Below are positions 25,896 to 34,240 of a stretch of 41,593 nt of DNA, piece after piece. How positions within the stretch are numbered: position 1 is the stretch's first letter; every line of letters begins with the position of its first letter. Source of the stretch: Mesorhizobium intechi (GTDB lineage: Bacteria > Pseudomonadota > Alphaproteobacteria > Rhizobiales > Rhizobiaceae). The stretch spans positions 1 to 41,593 of the forward strand of contig NZ_PNOT02000215.1 of assembly GCF_002879535.1 (NCBI RefSeq), written 5' to 3'. A program made the translations under genes and the position numbers. Under the pieces are notes generated by a model. It made no database searches and had not been told where the DNA came from. It saw only the letters and a list, made by a program, of their open reading frames with translations.

Positions 25896-26885
25896 TCAGA
25901 GGTTGATTCGGGGGTCGGCCATCGATTGCCCGATTTCTATGAGCGTGTTGACCAGGATGTACAAGATTCCGAAGACGATGGCGACGCCCAGCACCGCCGG
26001 AAGATCGGCGCTGGCAAAAGCCTGGACCGTGTAAAGACCAAGGCCCGGCCACCCGAAAACGCGCTCGACGATAAGCAGATTGCCGAAGAGAAGGCGGACC
26101 TGCAGACCGAGCATGGACAGTGGGGCCGTGGCGGCATTGCGCAAACCGTGGCGCAACAGCACCTTTGTCTCGCTGAGACCTTTGCCACGTGCCGTGCGAA
26201 CATATGGCTCACTCATAACTTCATGCAGCGCGCCGTTCAGGCTTCGACCAACCGCGATGCCGATAGGCAGCGCCAAAGCAAGCGCTGGCAAGAGCAGGTG
26301 GCGTAGCGCGTCCACGCTGACCTCGGGGCGCCCGAGCAGTATTCCATCGATGACATTCAATCCCGTTGGGCCCGCGAAGTCGCGGTAGCCAAGCCTACCC
26401 GCGCCGGGAAGCCAATCGAACCGGAACCAGAAGAAGTAACTGAGAAGCAAGGCCGACAGAAAGATCGGCGTGGAGCCCACGCCCACCATGAGGAGCCTTA
26501 TGCCGCCTGATCCCGGTATCAGAAACTGAAGCACGGCCATGACGAGCGCAAGCGCCACTCCCAAAGCGATCGACGCCAGTCCGAGTTCAAGCGTGGCGGG
26601 AAGATATTGCCGTATGTCGTCGGACACTGGCCGACGTGTCCTGACCGAGGTTCCAAGATCCGCATGGGCGAGGCGCGATAAAAAGCGCCCGTACTGAATG
26701 ATAGCCGGGTCATCCAGCCCGAGTTCCTTGCGCACCGCCTCGACCGTTTCCGGCGGAGCGTTTGGCCCGGCAATGGCCCGCGCTGGATCGGCAGGAATCA
26801 CGCTTTGCAGGCCGAAGACGATCAAGCTCATCATGAGAAGAACGACGACGGCGCCGACGATGCTTTTGGCGAGATATGCCAGCAT
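25896..26885 (-). CDS. Peptide/nickel ABC transporter permease (DppB/OppB type)
   Basis: This 329-residue permease has an N-terminal membrane helix (AYLAKSIVGAVVVLLMMSLI) and the family's periplasmic segment IPADPARAIAGPNAPPETVEAVRKELGLDD. The EAA-like loop EPYVRTARGKGLSETKVLLRHGLRNA is near 225-250. It is the last gene of the operon and starts directly after the TAG of the OppC-type gene, with no base between. Its 3' end meets the PAS kinase gene 5 bases away. Confidence 0.92.
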   Translation of the reverse strand: MLAYLAKSIVGAVVVLLMMSLIVFGLQSVIPADPARAIAGPNAPPETVEAVRKELGLDDPAIIQYGRFLSRLAHADLGTSVRTRRPVSDDIRQYLPATLELGLASIALGVALALVMAVLQFLIPGSGGIRLLMVGVGSTPIFLSALLLSYFFWFRFDWLPGAGRLGYRDFAGPTGLNVIDGILLGRPEVSVDALRHLLLPALALALPIGIAVGRSLNGALHEVMSEPYVRTARGKGLSETKVLLRHGLRNAATAPLSMLGLQVRLLFGNLLIVERVFGWPGLGLYTVQAFASADLPAVLGVAIVFGILYILVNTLIEIGQSMADPRINL

Positions 26886-27749
26886 CTACACCCCCCTTAG
26901 CGCGGCGCGAATTCCGTCACCCGCAAGGTTGGCGAGAAGGCACAGCAGAAAGATAACCGCGGCCGGCAGGATCGGCAGCCACCAATGGACGGTGAGACTG
27001 TCGAGCGTGCGCGACGTCATTGCTCCGAGTTCAGGCGCCGGTGCAGGCAGTCCAAGGCCAAGGAACGACATAAGCGATAGCGTCATAATGACGTTGGCGA
27101 CGTCCAGCGACGCTCCGATGAGCAGGGCCGGAGCCACTCCCGGCAACAAGTAACGCAGCAGCAGACGCGGACCGCGCACCCCGGCCATGCGCGCTGCCTC
27201 GACGTGAGGACGGGCCTTGAGACGGCGAATTTCGTCGCGGGATATGCGCGCGTACCAAGGCCACCAGAAAATGGCGAGCGCGATCATCGTGTTGACGAGG
27301 CCGGGGCCAACTGCTGCCACGAAAGCGAGCGCGATCAAAGTTGATGGAAGGACGATGAAGAGATCGACGATGCGCCCGATAACCAGATCGATCTTGCCCC
27401 CCATCAGACCCGAAATCAGTCCGACCAGGGAGCCCACAATGAGCGTAAAAGCGATAATGGCGAGCCCCGACAGCCACGTGTACTGAATGCCGAGGATAAC
27501 CCGCGAGAACAAGTCGCGGCCGATCTCGTCGGTGCCGAACCAATGTCCAGTTGAGGGCGGCAGGTAGGCCGCGGCGACACGCAGCAGGGGGTCAAACGGC
27601 GTGATCCACGGCGCCAGCGCTGCCAAGATGGTGACCACAGGCAAGCCGACAATACCGACACTTTCCAGCCAGCCGGCACGCCGGAAGAAATCGCGCCAGT
27701 TGAACCGAGGCCGCACGGGCGACGTGTCCCGGCTTGACCGGCCAGTCAT
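26886..27749 (-). CDS. Peptide/nickel ABC transporter permease (DppC/OppC type)
   Basis: This 287-residue permease partners the OppB-type protein. It begins with a polar N tail and a first membrane helix near 30-50, followed by TGHWFGTDEIGRDLFSRVILG, the diagnostic OppC stretch. The EAA loop is RPHVEAARMAGVRGPRLLLRYLLP. It overlaps the upstream ATPase gene by 4 bases and directly abuts the OppB-type gene. Confidence 0.92.
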   Translation of the reverse strand: MTGRSSRDTSPVRPRFNWRDFFRRAGWLESVGIVGLPVVTILAALAPWITPFDPLLRVAAAYLPPSTGHWFGTDEIGRDLFSRVILGIQYTWLSGLAIIAFTLIVGSLVGLISGLMGGKIDLVIGRIVDLFIVLPSTLIALAFVAAVGPGLVNTMIALAIFWWPWYARISRDEIRRLKARPHVEAARMAGVRGPRLLLRYLLPGVAPALLIGASLDVANVIMTLSLMSFLGLGLPAPAPELGAMTSRTLDSLTVHWWLPILPAAVIFLLCLLANLAGDGIRAALRGV

Positions 27750-29536
27750 CGGCGGCCTCCCCCCTGTGGGCCAGGCATCGCTGCAATGAGAGACCGCGTG
27801 TAGGCGGACTGTGGTGCGGCAACGATGGCATCTGGATCGGCCACCTCGACCAACTCGCCGTCCTTCAGCACCGCGATACGGTCGGCGATGATCCTGGCGG
27901 CCGCCAGATCGTGCGTCACGAACAGCATCGCCATGTCGAGCCGCCGGCGCAGATCACTCAGGAGGTTCAAGGTGGTGGCCGCCAGCGACACGTCCATGGC
28001 GCTGATTGGCTCGTCGCAGAGCAGAAGCCTCGGGGGGACGATTACCGCGCGAGCCAAAACGGCGCGCTGGCATTGGCCAACCGACATCTCGGCCGGGAGG
28101 GTATCCATCAGGACCGGATCGAGGCCGACAAGCTTCATTGCCTCTCCGACGCGACGGCGGGCGTAGTCGCTGTCCCGCGAAACGCCCCGCAGGCGCTCGC
28201 CGATCTGCTCGCCGATCGTGAGCCAGGGCGTCAACGCCGCCACGGGGTCTTGGAACACGACTTGCGGGAGCGCCTTGTCGAAGCGGGTCACCGTGCCGCC
28301 CTCGGGCATCACCAGTCCGGCGGCAATCCTTAGAAGGGTCGATTTGCCGGCGCCACTCTCGCCCACGAGGGCCACGCACTCGCCGAGCTTGATCGTGAGG
28401 CTGACAGATCTGAGAACAGGCTGCGATTGACGTCCCCAAAACGAGCGGTTGCCTGTTGGATATGTCTTGCTGACATTGTGTAGCCTCAAGGCGGCGGTTG
28501 CCTGGATCGCCGGAGCCGGCCAAGGCTTCGCGTCGACGCGTTGCGCTGAAACAAAGCGGGTTTGTCCCTGATGGAGGCAGGCAGCTGCGCCGCCGTGGGC
28601 GGAAGCAGCCGCCAGCGAGGGACGGATTGCAGTGCAATCAAGCTGGGCGATCGGGCAGCGCTGCGCATAGGCGCAGGCGCTCGCAAGATTGACAGGGGGC
28701 ACGTGCTCGAACGGAAGTGTGATAAGCGGCCGCCGCCGATCAGAGTCCAGATCGTATCGGGCGGCGAGCAGGCCGATTGAATAGGGGTGCGCGGCATTAC
28801 GGGCCACGTCCTGCATCCGACCCATTTCAACGATGCGTCCGGCGTAGAGGATCAGGACGCGGTCGGCCAGCGAGGCTGCGACGTTCAGATCATGCGTAAC
28901 GAACAGAATGGCGGTCTGCTGCTCGCGGGTGAGGGCGCGCAAGAGGTCGAGGATCTGCGCCTGCACGGTGACGTCGAGCGCAGTGGTGGGTTCATCGGCA
29001 ATAAGCAGCTTCGGTCTCGCCATCATCGCCATGGCAATAAGCACGCGCTGACGCTGCCCACCCGACAGGCGATGTGGAAGCGCGTCCGCGATGCGGCCCG
29101 GGTCAGGCAGTCCGGTTCGGCTGAGCCAGCCCTCGATCGATCCCCCGTTGGATTCCCGCATCTGGTGACGAATGGTCATTGTCGGGTTGAGCGCGCCCAT
29201 TGGATCTTGCGGGATGGCGCGGACGAGGCGGCGACGGACCGACCGCCATGTGCGGCTTGCCGCACCGACGAGCTCTATCCCCGCGAGCCGGATCGAGCCA
29301 CCAACCAACGGCTGGTAGTCCCTCGGCAGCAGCCCCTGAAGGGTAAGCCCGATGCTCGTCTTGCCGGAACCGCTTTCCCCGACCAGCGCGACGACCTCGC
29401 CAGGAAGCATGTCGAAGGTGATGCCATCGATGACACGGGAAGGCCGGCCTTCACGGCTGAGGGTGACTGTAAGGTCTCTGACGGCGAGGAAAGGCTCGGT
29501 CACGGAACTGGACATTCGGTGCGAGTGCTTGACCAT
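27746..29536 (-). CDS. Peptide ABC transporter, fused double ATP-binding protein (DppD-DppF type)
   Basis: This 596-residue protein holds both ATPases of the importer in one chain. Domain 1 (about 15-300) has GESGSGKTS, LSGGQRQRVLIAMAMM and LLIADEPTTALDV. A peptide-family C segment with clustered cysteines follows (CAYAQRCPIAQLDC), a likely metal-binding patch. Domain 2 (about 345-590) has GESGAGKST and LLLCDEPISAMDV, but its signature reads MSVGQCQRAVLARA, weaker than LSGGQ. Only domain 1 has the C-terminal patch. The start is uncertain (ATG 29536 or 29515, neither with a clear ribosome site). It lies 46 bases after the binding-protein gene. Confidence 0.9.
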   Translation of the reverse strand: MVKHSHRMSSSVTEPFLAVRDLTVTLSREGRPSRVIDGITFDMLPGEVVALVGESGSGKTSIGLTLQGLLPRDYQPLVGGSIRLAGIELVGAASRTWRSVRRRLVRAIPQDPMGALNPTMTIRHQMRESNGGSIEGWLSRTGLPDPGRIADALPHRLSGGQRQRVLIAMAMMARPKLLIADEPTTALDVTVQAQILDLLRALTREQQTAILFVTHDLNVAASLADRVLILYAGRIVEMGRMQDVARNAAHPYSIGLLAARYDLDSDRRRPLITLPFEHVPPVNLASACAYAQRCPIAQLDCTAIRPSLAAASAHGGAAACLHQGQTRFVSAQRVDAKPWPAPAIQATAALRLHNVSKTYPTGNRSFWGRQSQPVLRSVSLTIKLGECVALVGESGAGKSTLLRIAAGLVMPEGGTVTRFDKALPQVVFQDPVAALTPWLTIGEQIGERLRGVSRDSDYARRRVGEAMKLVGLDPVLMDTLPAEMSVGQCQRAVLARAVIVPPRLLLCDEPISAMDVSLAATTLNLLSDLRRRLDMAMLFVTHDLAAARIIADRIAVLKDGELVEVADPDAIVAAPQSAYTRSLIAAMPGPQGGGRR

Positions 29537-29582
29537 CTGCGGTGCGAGCCTGACCTTTGAGAACTAACCGGATGGCCGATGT

Positions 29583-31145
29583 TCAGGGCCCCCAACGAAC
29601 GGTGGCGAAGTCGATGTTGCCGGGCGGGTAAACCGGACGGAGTCCAAGATCCTTCAGACCCTTGGCGTGGACAACCACATCGTTGACATTGACCAGCGGG
29701 ATGACGATGCCGGCATCGAAGTACATCTGCCCCGCTCTCTCGTAGAGCGCGTTGCGCTCTTTGACATCCGTCAACTGCCCGGCCTGGTTCACGACAGCAT
29801 CGGCTTCCGGCAGCACCCGGCCAAAAAAGTTGAGGGGTGCGTCTTTTGTGAAAAACACCTTGGCCTGGTTCTCCGGATGAGCGGCGTCCGGGCCTGCGAT
29901 CGTGAGCAGCAAGTCGGGAGGGCTAGGGTCGTCCTTCAACGCATAAGCAGCACCGGAGGGCAGGACGTATGCCGTCGCCTTTACGCCGATCAATGCCAGT
30001 TGCGCGATCATCAGGTCGGCGATGCGGGCGTAGCTCGGGGCCGCGCTGTGGAGGCCAATGACCAGATGGACCTCGCCATGCTTGGCGATTGCGGCTTTCG
30101 CCGCCTCGAAGTCGGTCGGGAACCGTATTGGATTTACCGGGTCGAGCATCACGTTCGGATACACCGACCTCGACAGGCTTGCGAACCCGCCAAAGGCGTC
30201 CCTTACCCACAGCGCAGGGTTGATTGCCGTCAGAACGGCCTTGCGTACCTCGGCCTCGTCAAGCGGCGAGTTTGGCTTAACGAACAGGTCGTACGGTATC
30301 ATGCTCGGGGCGGTGGTGATTTCCAGAGTTCCCGGCAGGCTGGTTAGTTGGGCGAACGGATAATTGATTGGCACGGCATCGATCGCACCCGCCTGCAATT
30401 GCAGTATCTGCTGGCTGATATCGGGAACGACCGAAATCTGGACCTGCTGGAAGAACGGTTTGTTCCCCCAATAGGCGTCGTTGCGTTCGAGCACATAGCG
30501 CTGTCCGCGTTTGAATTCAGCCAGTTTGAACGGACCTGTGCCAACCGCATGCTCATTGAGCCAAGTCGCCGCGAAATCGCCGTTGTCATGCTCGGCGAGC
30601 GCTGACGGACTGATGACCTTAGGCCCCCATGGACTGGCAAGGGCATCGAGGAACGAAGGCTGGGGATGCCCGAGGGTAAGCACGACCGTCGAATCGTCGG
30701 GCGCCTTCATGTCCTTCACGTTGGCCAGGAAGTAGCTCAGGATCATTCGATGATCGCGGCGGCGCTCGAACGACTTTATGACCGCCGCCGCATTGAATGG
30801 CGTGCCATCGTGGAACTTGACACCGTGGACCAAGTGGAAGGTGTAGGTCAGGCCATCGTCGGAAATGTCCCAACTCCTGGCGAGCAAGCCAACGATCCTG
30901 GTCGAACCGGGCTGGTATTGGACCAGACCCTGGTAGACGTTGTCGATTGCACTCATCGCTCCTGTCTCAAAGCCGTTGTCCGGATCAAACGATCCAATAT
31001 CGGCCACGTACGGTATGCGCAGCACCCCGTCGGCATAGACTGGCTGTACCGCAAGCAGCAAACCGATCAAAAGCGGCAGCATCCGTAGACAGAGGCTTCG
31101 CTTGCCAAGTCGTGTGGTTGGGTAAGCGTATCTCTGCATGGGCAT
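29583..31145 (-). CDS. ABC transporter substrate-binding protein, family 5 (peptide/nickel type)
   Basis: This 520-residue periplasmic binding protein has a signal peptide ending VQPVYA and a mature start DGVLRIPYVADIGSFDPDNG. Family features include RSWDISDDGLTYTFHLVHGVKFHDGTPF and VGTGPFKLAEFKRGQRYVLERND. It would present oligopeptides or a similar ligand to the OppB/OppC pore. ATG 31145 (or 31139) was chosen; a TTG at 31181 extends the frame but adds nothing family-like. It is the first gene of the operon, with a cluster of inverted repeats 160-240 bases upstream. Confidence 0.9.
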   Translation of the reverse strand: MPMQRYAYPTTRLGKRSLCLRMLPLLIGLLLAVQPVYADGVLRIPYVADIGSFDPDNGFETGAMSAIDNVYQGLVQYQPGSTRIVGLLARSWDISDDGLTYTFHLVHGVKFHDGTPFNAAAVIKSFERRRDHRMILSYFLANVKDMKAPDDSTVVLTLGHPQPSFLDALASPWGPKVISPSALAEHDNGDFAATWLNEHAVGTGPFKLAEFKRGQRYVLERNDAYWGNKPFFQQVQISVVPDISQQILQLQAGAIDAVPINYPFAQLTSLPGTLEITTAPSMIPYDLFVKPNSPLDEAEVRKAVLTAINPALWVRDAFGGFASLSRSVYPNVMLDPVNPIRFPTDFEAAKAAIAKHGEVHLVIGLHSAAPSYARIADLMIAQLALIGVKATAYVLPSGAAYALKDDPSPPDLLLTIAGPDAAHPENQAKVFFTKDAPLNFFGRVLPEADAVVNQAGQLTDVKERNALYERAGQMYFDAGIVIPLVNVNDVVVHAKGLKDLGLRPVYPPGNIDFATVRWGP

Positions 31146-32253
31146 TCCAGTTGAGCTCGGCCCTCTCAGCGAGTGCAGCAAAACAGTCCCACAATCGACG
31201 CAGCAGCCAGAAAGCCCATCACTGGTTCTTGTGAGATCGAAGCGCGCCGATCCCTTGATGGTTTCTCGATCGTCGATCGCTGTCCTCGCGGCGTAACCAG
31301 GCGGTGTACCGCTCAGACGGTACTACTGCTGGTCTGTCGGGGTCTATAGAGTCCTCGGGACTGGTTACCCTATGCTTAGGCATAGGATGCGGGCACATCG
31401 CCGGCCGGCCACGGCCCATCAATGAGGATTGGTTGCCAGTTCGCGCAGGGCTACGCGAATCCACATACGGCTTGTTCGGAAGGGACTTCCTGCATCAGTG
31501 CTCCGTCTTCCCGGATGGTCTATCCGCCATTCCGCTTCAGCCGCCCCGGCGCTTCACCCAGCACGCGAGTTCGATGGCGCAGTGGTCCGGTTCGACAATC
31601 CGGGACATTAGCCGACAGAACCAGCAATCGGGCCGTCGTTCAGCAATGCGAGCGCACAGCGTTTGCCCTCGCGGGCCGCCCGAGATGCGATTCAATATAC
31701 GCGAAAGGTTGCCAAGAACGGTTATCGTATGGCCCCAGAAATTGGGAGAGCCAATGGAGAAGAGTCCATCCCGATTCATCGCATCCATCCGTGACGTGGC
31801 CATTGAAAATCCAGCTAGCCATTACGACCGCCCACGCGACGAAATTCGCTAAATGGAAGGCGAAGAAACGATCGAAGCTCGACGCTCGTGATGGCTTAAG
31901 GAGGATGCACCGATCCGGGCCGCGAACCTATTCTACGGAAGGATCTCTCATCCAATGCCAAGGTTCAGGACGGGCAAGCCGACATGTCTGCAGGGCTTCG
32001 CGGTGAGTTGGCCATGCCTATAGGGCTGGGTATCGGGCAACCGCAACGCTCACGGACCGAGCCCGATAGCGGTGAAAATTACGCAAGTAAGGCGAGCGCG
32101 ACCTATGGCTACAGGCGCCGGTTCCGATGGCCGGCGTCAGCACTGACGGTGCCGGCAACCTGGAGGCTGCAGCACGTTCCGGCCGCTCAACCATTCGTCC
32201 GATGACACGGCAATCGTTTTGCGTCCAGGATTGAACAGGCTCGTATCAAGTAT
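31146..32253. other. Long gene-free stretch between ABC operon and regulator block
   Basis: About 1.1 kb without a recognisable gene. It holds three inverted repeats at 31306-31386, described separately. A 32-residue frame at 31754-31852 has GGGAGAG just before its ATG and reads MEKSPSRFIASIRDVAIENP; it may be a relic of a small protein. An isolated AAGGAGG near 31901-31907 has no start codon at proper distance. Both suggest decayed small genes. No transposase or phage motif was seen. Confidence 0.5.
31306..31386 (-). promoter_or_regulatory. Cluster of three inverted repeats upstream of peptide ABC operon
   Basis: GTACCG-N6-CGGTAC (31306-31323), AGTCC-N3-GGACT (31350-31362) and CCTATGC-N4-GCATAGG (31369-31386) are all perfect. 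The last is also CCTA-N10-TAGG, the form seen twice at 23010-23048. They lie 161-241 bases before the binding-protein ATG. They are likely regulator sites for that operon. Confidence 0.5.
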
Positions 32254-32943
32254 CTAGGTCGCGCCATCCTCGCGCATCGACGCGGGCAGCGTTTCCCATG
32301 CCCGGATCAGTTCGCCAATGGACGCGGCCTCCATCTTGCGCATGACATTGCCGCGGTGCAGCTTGACCGTCACCTCACTGATGCCGAGGTCGAAAGCGAT
32401 CTGCTTGTTGACTCGCCCGCGCGCCACTTCACGCAGAACCTCGCGCTCGCGCGGCGTGAGGGTCTCGCGACGTTCGATGTTGCGCTTGACGATTACCGCT
32501 TCCGCCCGGCGCGCGGCATCCGCCGCAACGCCTGTAGTCACGGCATCAAGCAGTGTTTGGTCCCGGACCGGCTTGGTCAGAAAGTCCACGGCGCCAGCCT
32601 TCATCGCCTGGACGCTCATCGGAATATCTCCATGGCCAGTCAGGAAGATCAATGGCTTGGGATTTCCGGTTTGGGCCAGGTGATGTTGAAGATCGAGTCC
32701 GCTTGCTCCTGGCATCCGCACGTCGACGATCAGGCAGCCCGGGTTGTCCAACACATCGGCATCAAGCAATTCGTGTGTCGAAGCGAAGGAAATCGGCCGG
32801 AAACCCGCCGACAGGATCAATTCCGATAGTGCCTCCCGGACCGATGCATCATCATCGACAATGATGACGAGCGGCTGCTCCGTCTCATCTTTCCGCTGCA
32901 CAAACGGCGCCGATCTCCGCAAGAGCGGCTGGTCAACTCTCAT
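32254..32943 (-). CDS. FixJ-family response regulator (third gene of the regulator operon)
   Basis: This 229-residue regulator has a polar lead of about 22 residues and then a receiver with VDDD (29-32), D74 in LIVDVRMPG, TGHGDIPMSVQAMKAG and FLTKPV. A LuxR-type helix-turn-helix follows with LTPREREVLREVARGRVNKQ and ISEVTVKLHRGNVMRKM. ATG 32943 is supported by GGAGG 6 bases upstream; the gene overlaps the receiver gene before it by 11 bases. It resembles the 23273 regulator more than the 33325 one (same MSVxAMKAGA and KPVRDQ stretches). Confidence 0.92.
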   Translation of the reverse strand: MRVDQPLLRRSAPFVQRKDETEQPLVIIVDDDASVREALSELILSAGFRPISFASTHELLDADVLDNPGCLIVDVRMPGASGLDLQHHLAQTGNPKPLIFLTGHGDIPMSVQAMKAGAVDFLTKPVRDQTLLDAVTTGVAADAARRAEAVIVKRNIERRETLTPREREVLREVARGRVNKQIAFDLGISEVTVKLHRGNVMRKMEAASIGELIRAWETLPASMREDGAT

Positions 32944-33328
32944 GTCCATCCTCCTTGTCATGGTTGCGCAAAGTCTCGCCGACGGCCGCGAGCAGGGCGT
33001 GAGCATCGAAAGGTTTTCGGAAAAACCCTCTGATCCCTTTCGCGCGGTCCTGATCGGCTATCTCGTGGCGTCCCGTGATCAGGAAAACCGGCAACTCCGG
33101 GCGGGCCCTGTTCACCAGGTCACGAAGTTCAAAGCCGTCCATGCCAGGCATCCCGATATCGGTGATCAGAACGTCCAGTCCCGATAGTCCGCTGATCAAC
33201 AATTGTTGCGCCGACGAGAAACTGCGGGCCGCATAGCCTGCGGACTCAAGGAGTTCCTCCATCGATTCCAGCAGCCTTGGATCGTCGTCAACAACCGCCA
33301 CTACAGTTTTATGCTTACTCACGCTCAT
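32933..33328 (-). CDS. Single-domain response regulator (CheY-like receiver)
   Basis: This 131-residue receiver has no output domain: VDDD at 13-16, D57 in LITDIGMPGMDG, the T in FLITGRHE and K in GFFRKPF. It may act as a phosphate sink or relay between the giant kinase and the two DNA-binding regulators, or as a competitor for phosphate. Its start overlaps the stop of the previous regulator by 4 bases (ATGA) and its end overlaps the next by 11, so the three are translated together. GAGGGGA lies right before the ATG. Confidence 0.92.
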   Translation of the reverse strand: MSVSKHKTVVAVVDDDPRLLESMEELLESAGYAARSFSSAQQLLISGLSGLDVLITDIGMPGMDGFELRDLVNRARPELPVFLITGRHEIADQDRAKGIRGFFRKPFDAHALLAAVGETLRNHDKEDGHES

Positions 33329-33966
33329 TCCCCTCTTGCCCGGCGCGAGTGGGTTATCGGTATTTCCAGTCGCTCCGCGATACGCACGAGATCGGCAAGA
33401 GACGCCGCCATCATCTTTTGCATGACGTTCCTTCGATGGATTTGCAAAGTGACCTCGCTGATCCCCAGCTCGGCGGCGGCTTGCTTGTTGAGCAAGCCAC
33501 TCACCACCAGCGGCAGCACGTCCCGTTCGCGCGGCGTGAGCGCTTGATAGCGCTGCCTCAACCCACCAAGTTCGGCACGTTCCGATCGGGCCTGCCGATC
33601 CCGGGCGATCGCCACCCGGATTGCAGCCATGAGATCGGAGTCACTGAAAGGCTTGGTGAGGAAGTCCACCGCGCCGTCCTTGATTGCTCGGACGGATGAC
33701 GGAATGTCGCCATGCCCTGTTATGAAAACGATCGGCGGATGCTCGCCCTGCGCAATCTGCTTTTGCAGATCGAGGCCGTTGATATCCGGCAACTCGACGT
33801 CGAGGATGAGGCAGGCTGGGACGTCTGGCTTGTCGGCGCTGACAAATTCGCCAGCCGATCCGAAGGCGACAGCGTGCATGCCATATGTGGCAAGCAGTTC
33901 GCTGAGAGCTTCCCGAATGCGTGCATCGTCGTCCACCACGAAGACAATATGGTCACCTGTCGTCAT
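33325..33966 (-). CDS. FixJ-family response regulator (first gene of the regulator operon)
   Basis: This 213-residue regulator has a receiver with VDDD (11-14), phospho-acceptor D56 (LILDVELPD), TGHGDIPSSVRAIKDG and FLTKPF. A LuxR-type helix-turn-helix contains LTPRERDVLPLVVSGLLNKQ and ISEVTLQIHRRNVMQKM. GGGAGG lies 8 bases before ATG 33966; in-frame codons upstream are not needed. An 18-bp dyad 118-135 bases upstream is shared with the giant kinase gene, which suggests joint or auto-regulation. Confidence 0.93.
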   Translation of the reverse strand: MTTGDHIVFVVDDDARIREALSELLATYGMHAVAFGSAGEFVSADKPDVPACLILDVELPDINGLDLQKQIAQGEHPPIVFITGHGDIPSSVRAIKDGAVDFLTKPFSDSDLMAAIRVAIARDRQARSERAELGGLRQRYQALTPRERDVLPLVVSGLLNKQAAAELGISEVTLQIHRRNVMQKMMAASLADLVRIAERLEIPITHSRRARGE

Positions 33967-34083
33967 AGCGCGGACCTCCCGTCGGGGGATTGTTGGCGCT
34001 TCGTACAGCATTTGCTCTCAACAGTTGAATCTGGACTGATGCACTCACCTCACCAACTTAGTCCCAATAGGCTGCGACCGCAC

Positions 34084-34101
34084 CTCATGGAAATCCATGC
34101 A
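34084..34101 (-). promoter_or_regulatory. Dyad upstream of regulator operon, shared with kinase gene
   Basis: CTCATGGAAATCCATGCA contains the perfect palindrome ATGGA-N2-TCCAT. The 17 bases 34087-34103 are identical to 38346-38362 before the giant kinase gene, and the flanking GCA and C positions also match. The site ends about 118 bases before the ATG at 33966. Confidence 0.65.
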
Positions 34102-34240
34102 TTCTATTACGACCTTGCGGTGGGTGTGTTGGGCAAATTCCTGTGAGCTCGAGCCAGTGCGCACCTGAGCGCCCAATCCACGGTTGAGCCGCTCCAGGAC
34201 GCTGTGTGTTTCAACGTCAAACCCCTGCGGTCCGTTGGCG

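Noticed and set aside
31754..31852. 32-residue frame with a nearby GGGAGAG
   Set aside because: Too short, no recognised family, and no conservation can be judged; described in the gap entry only.
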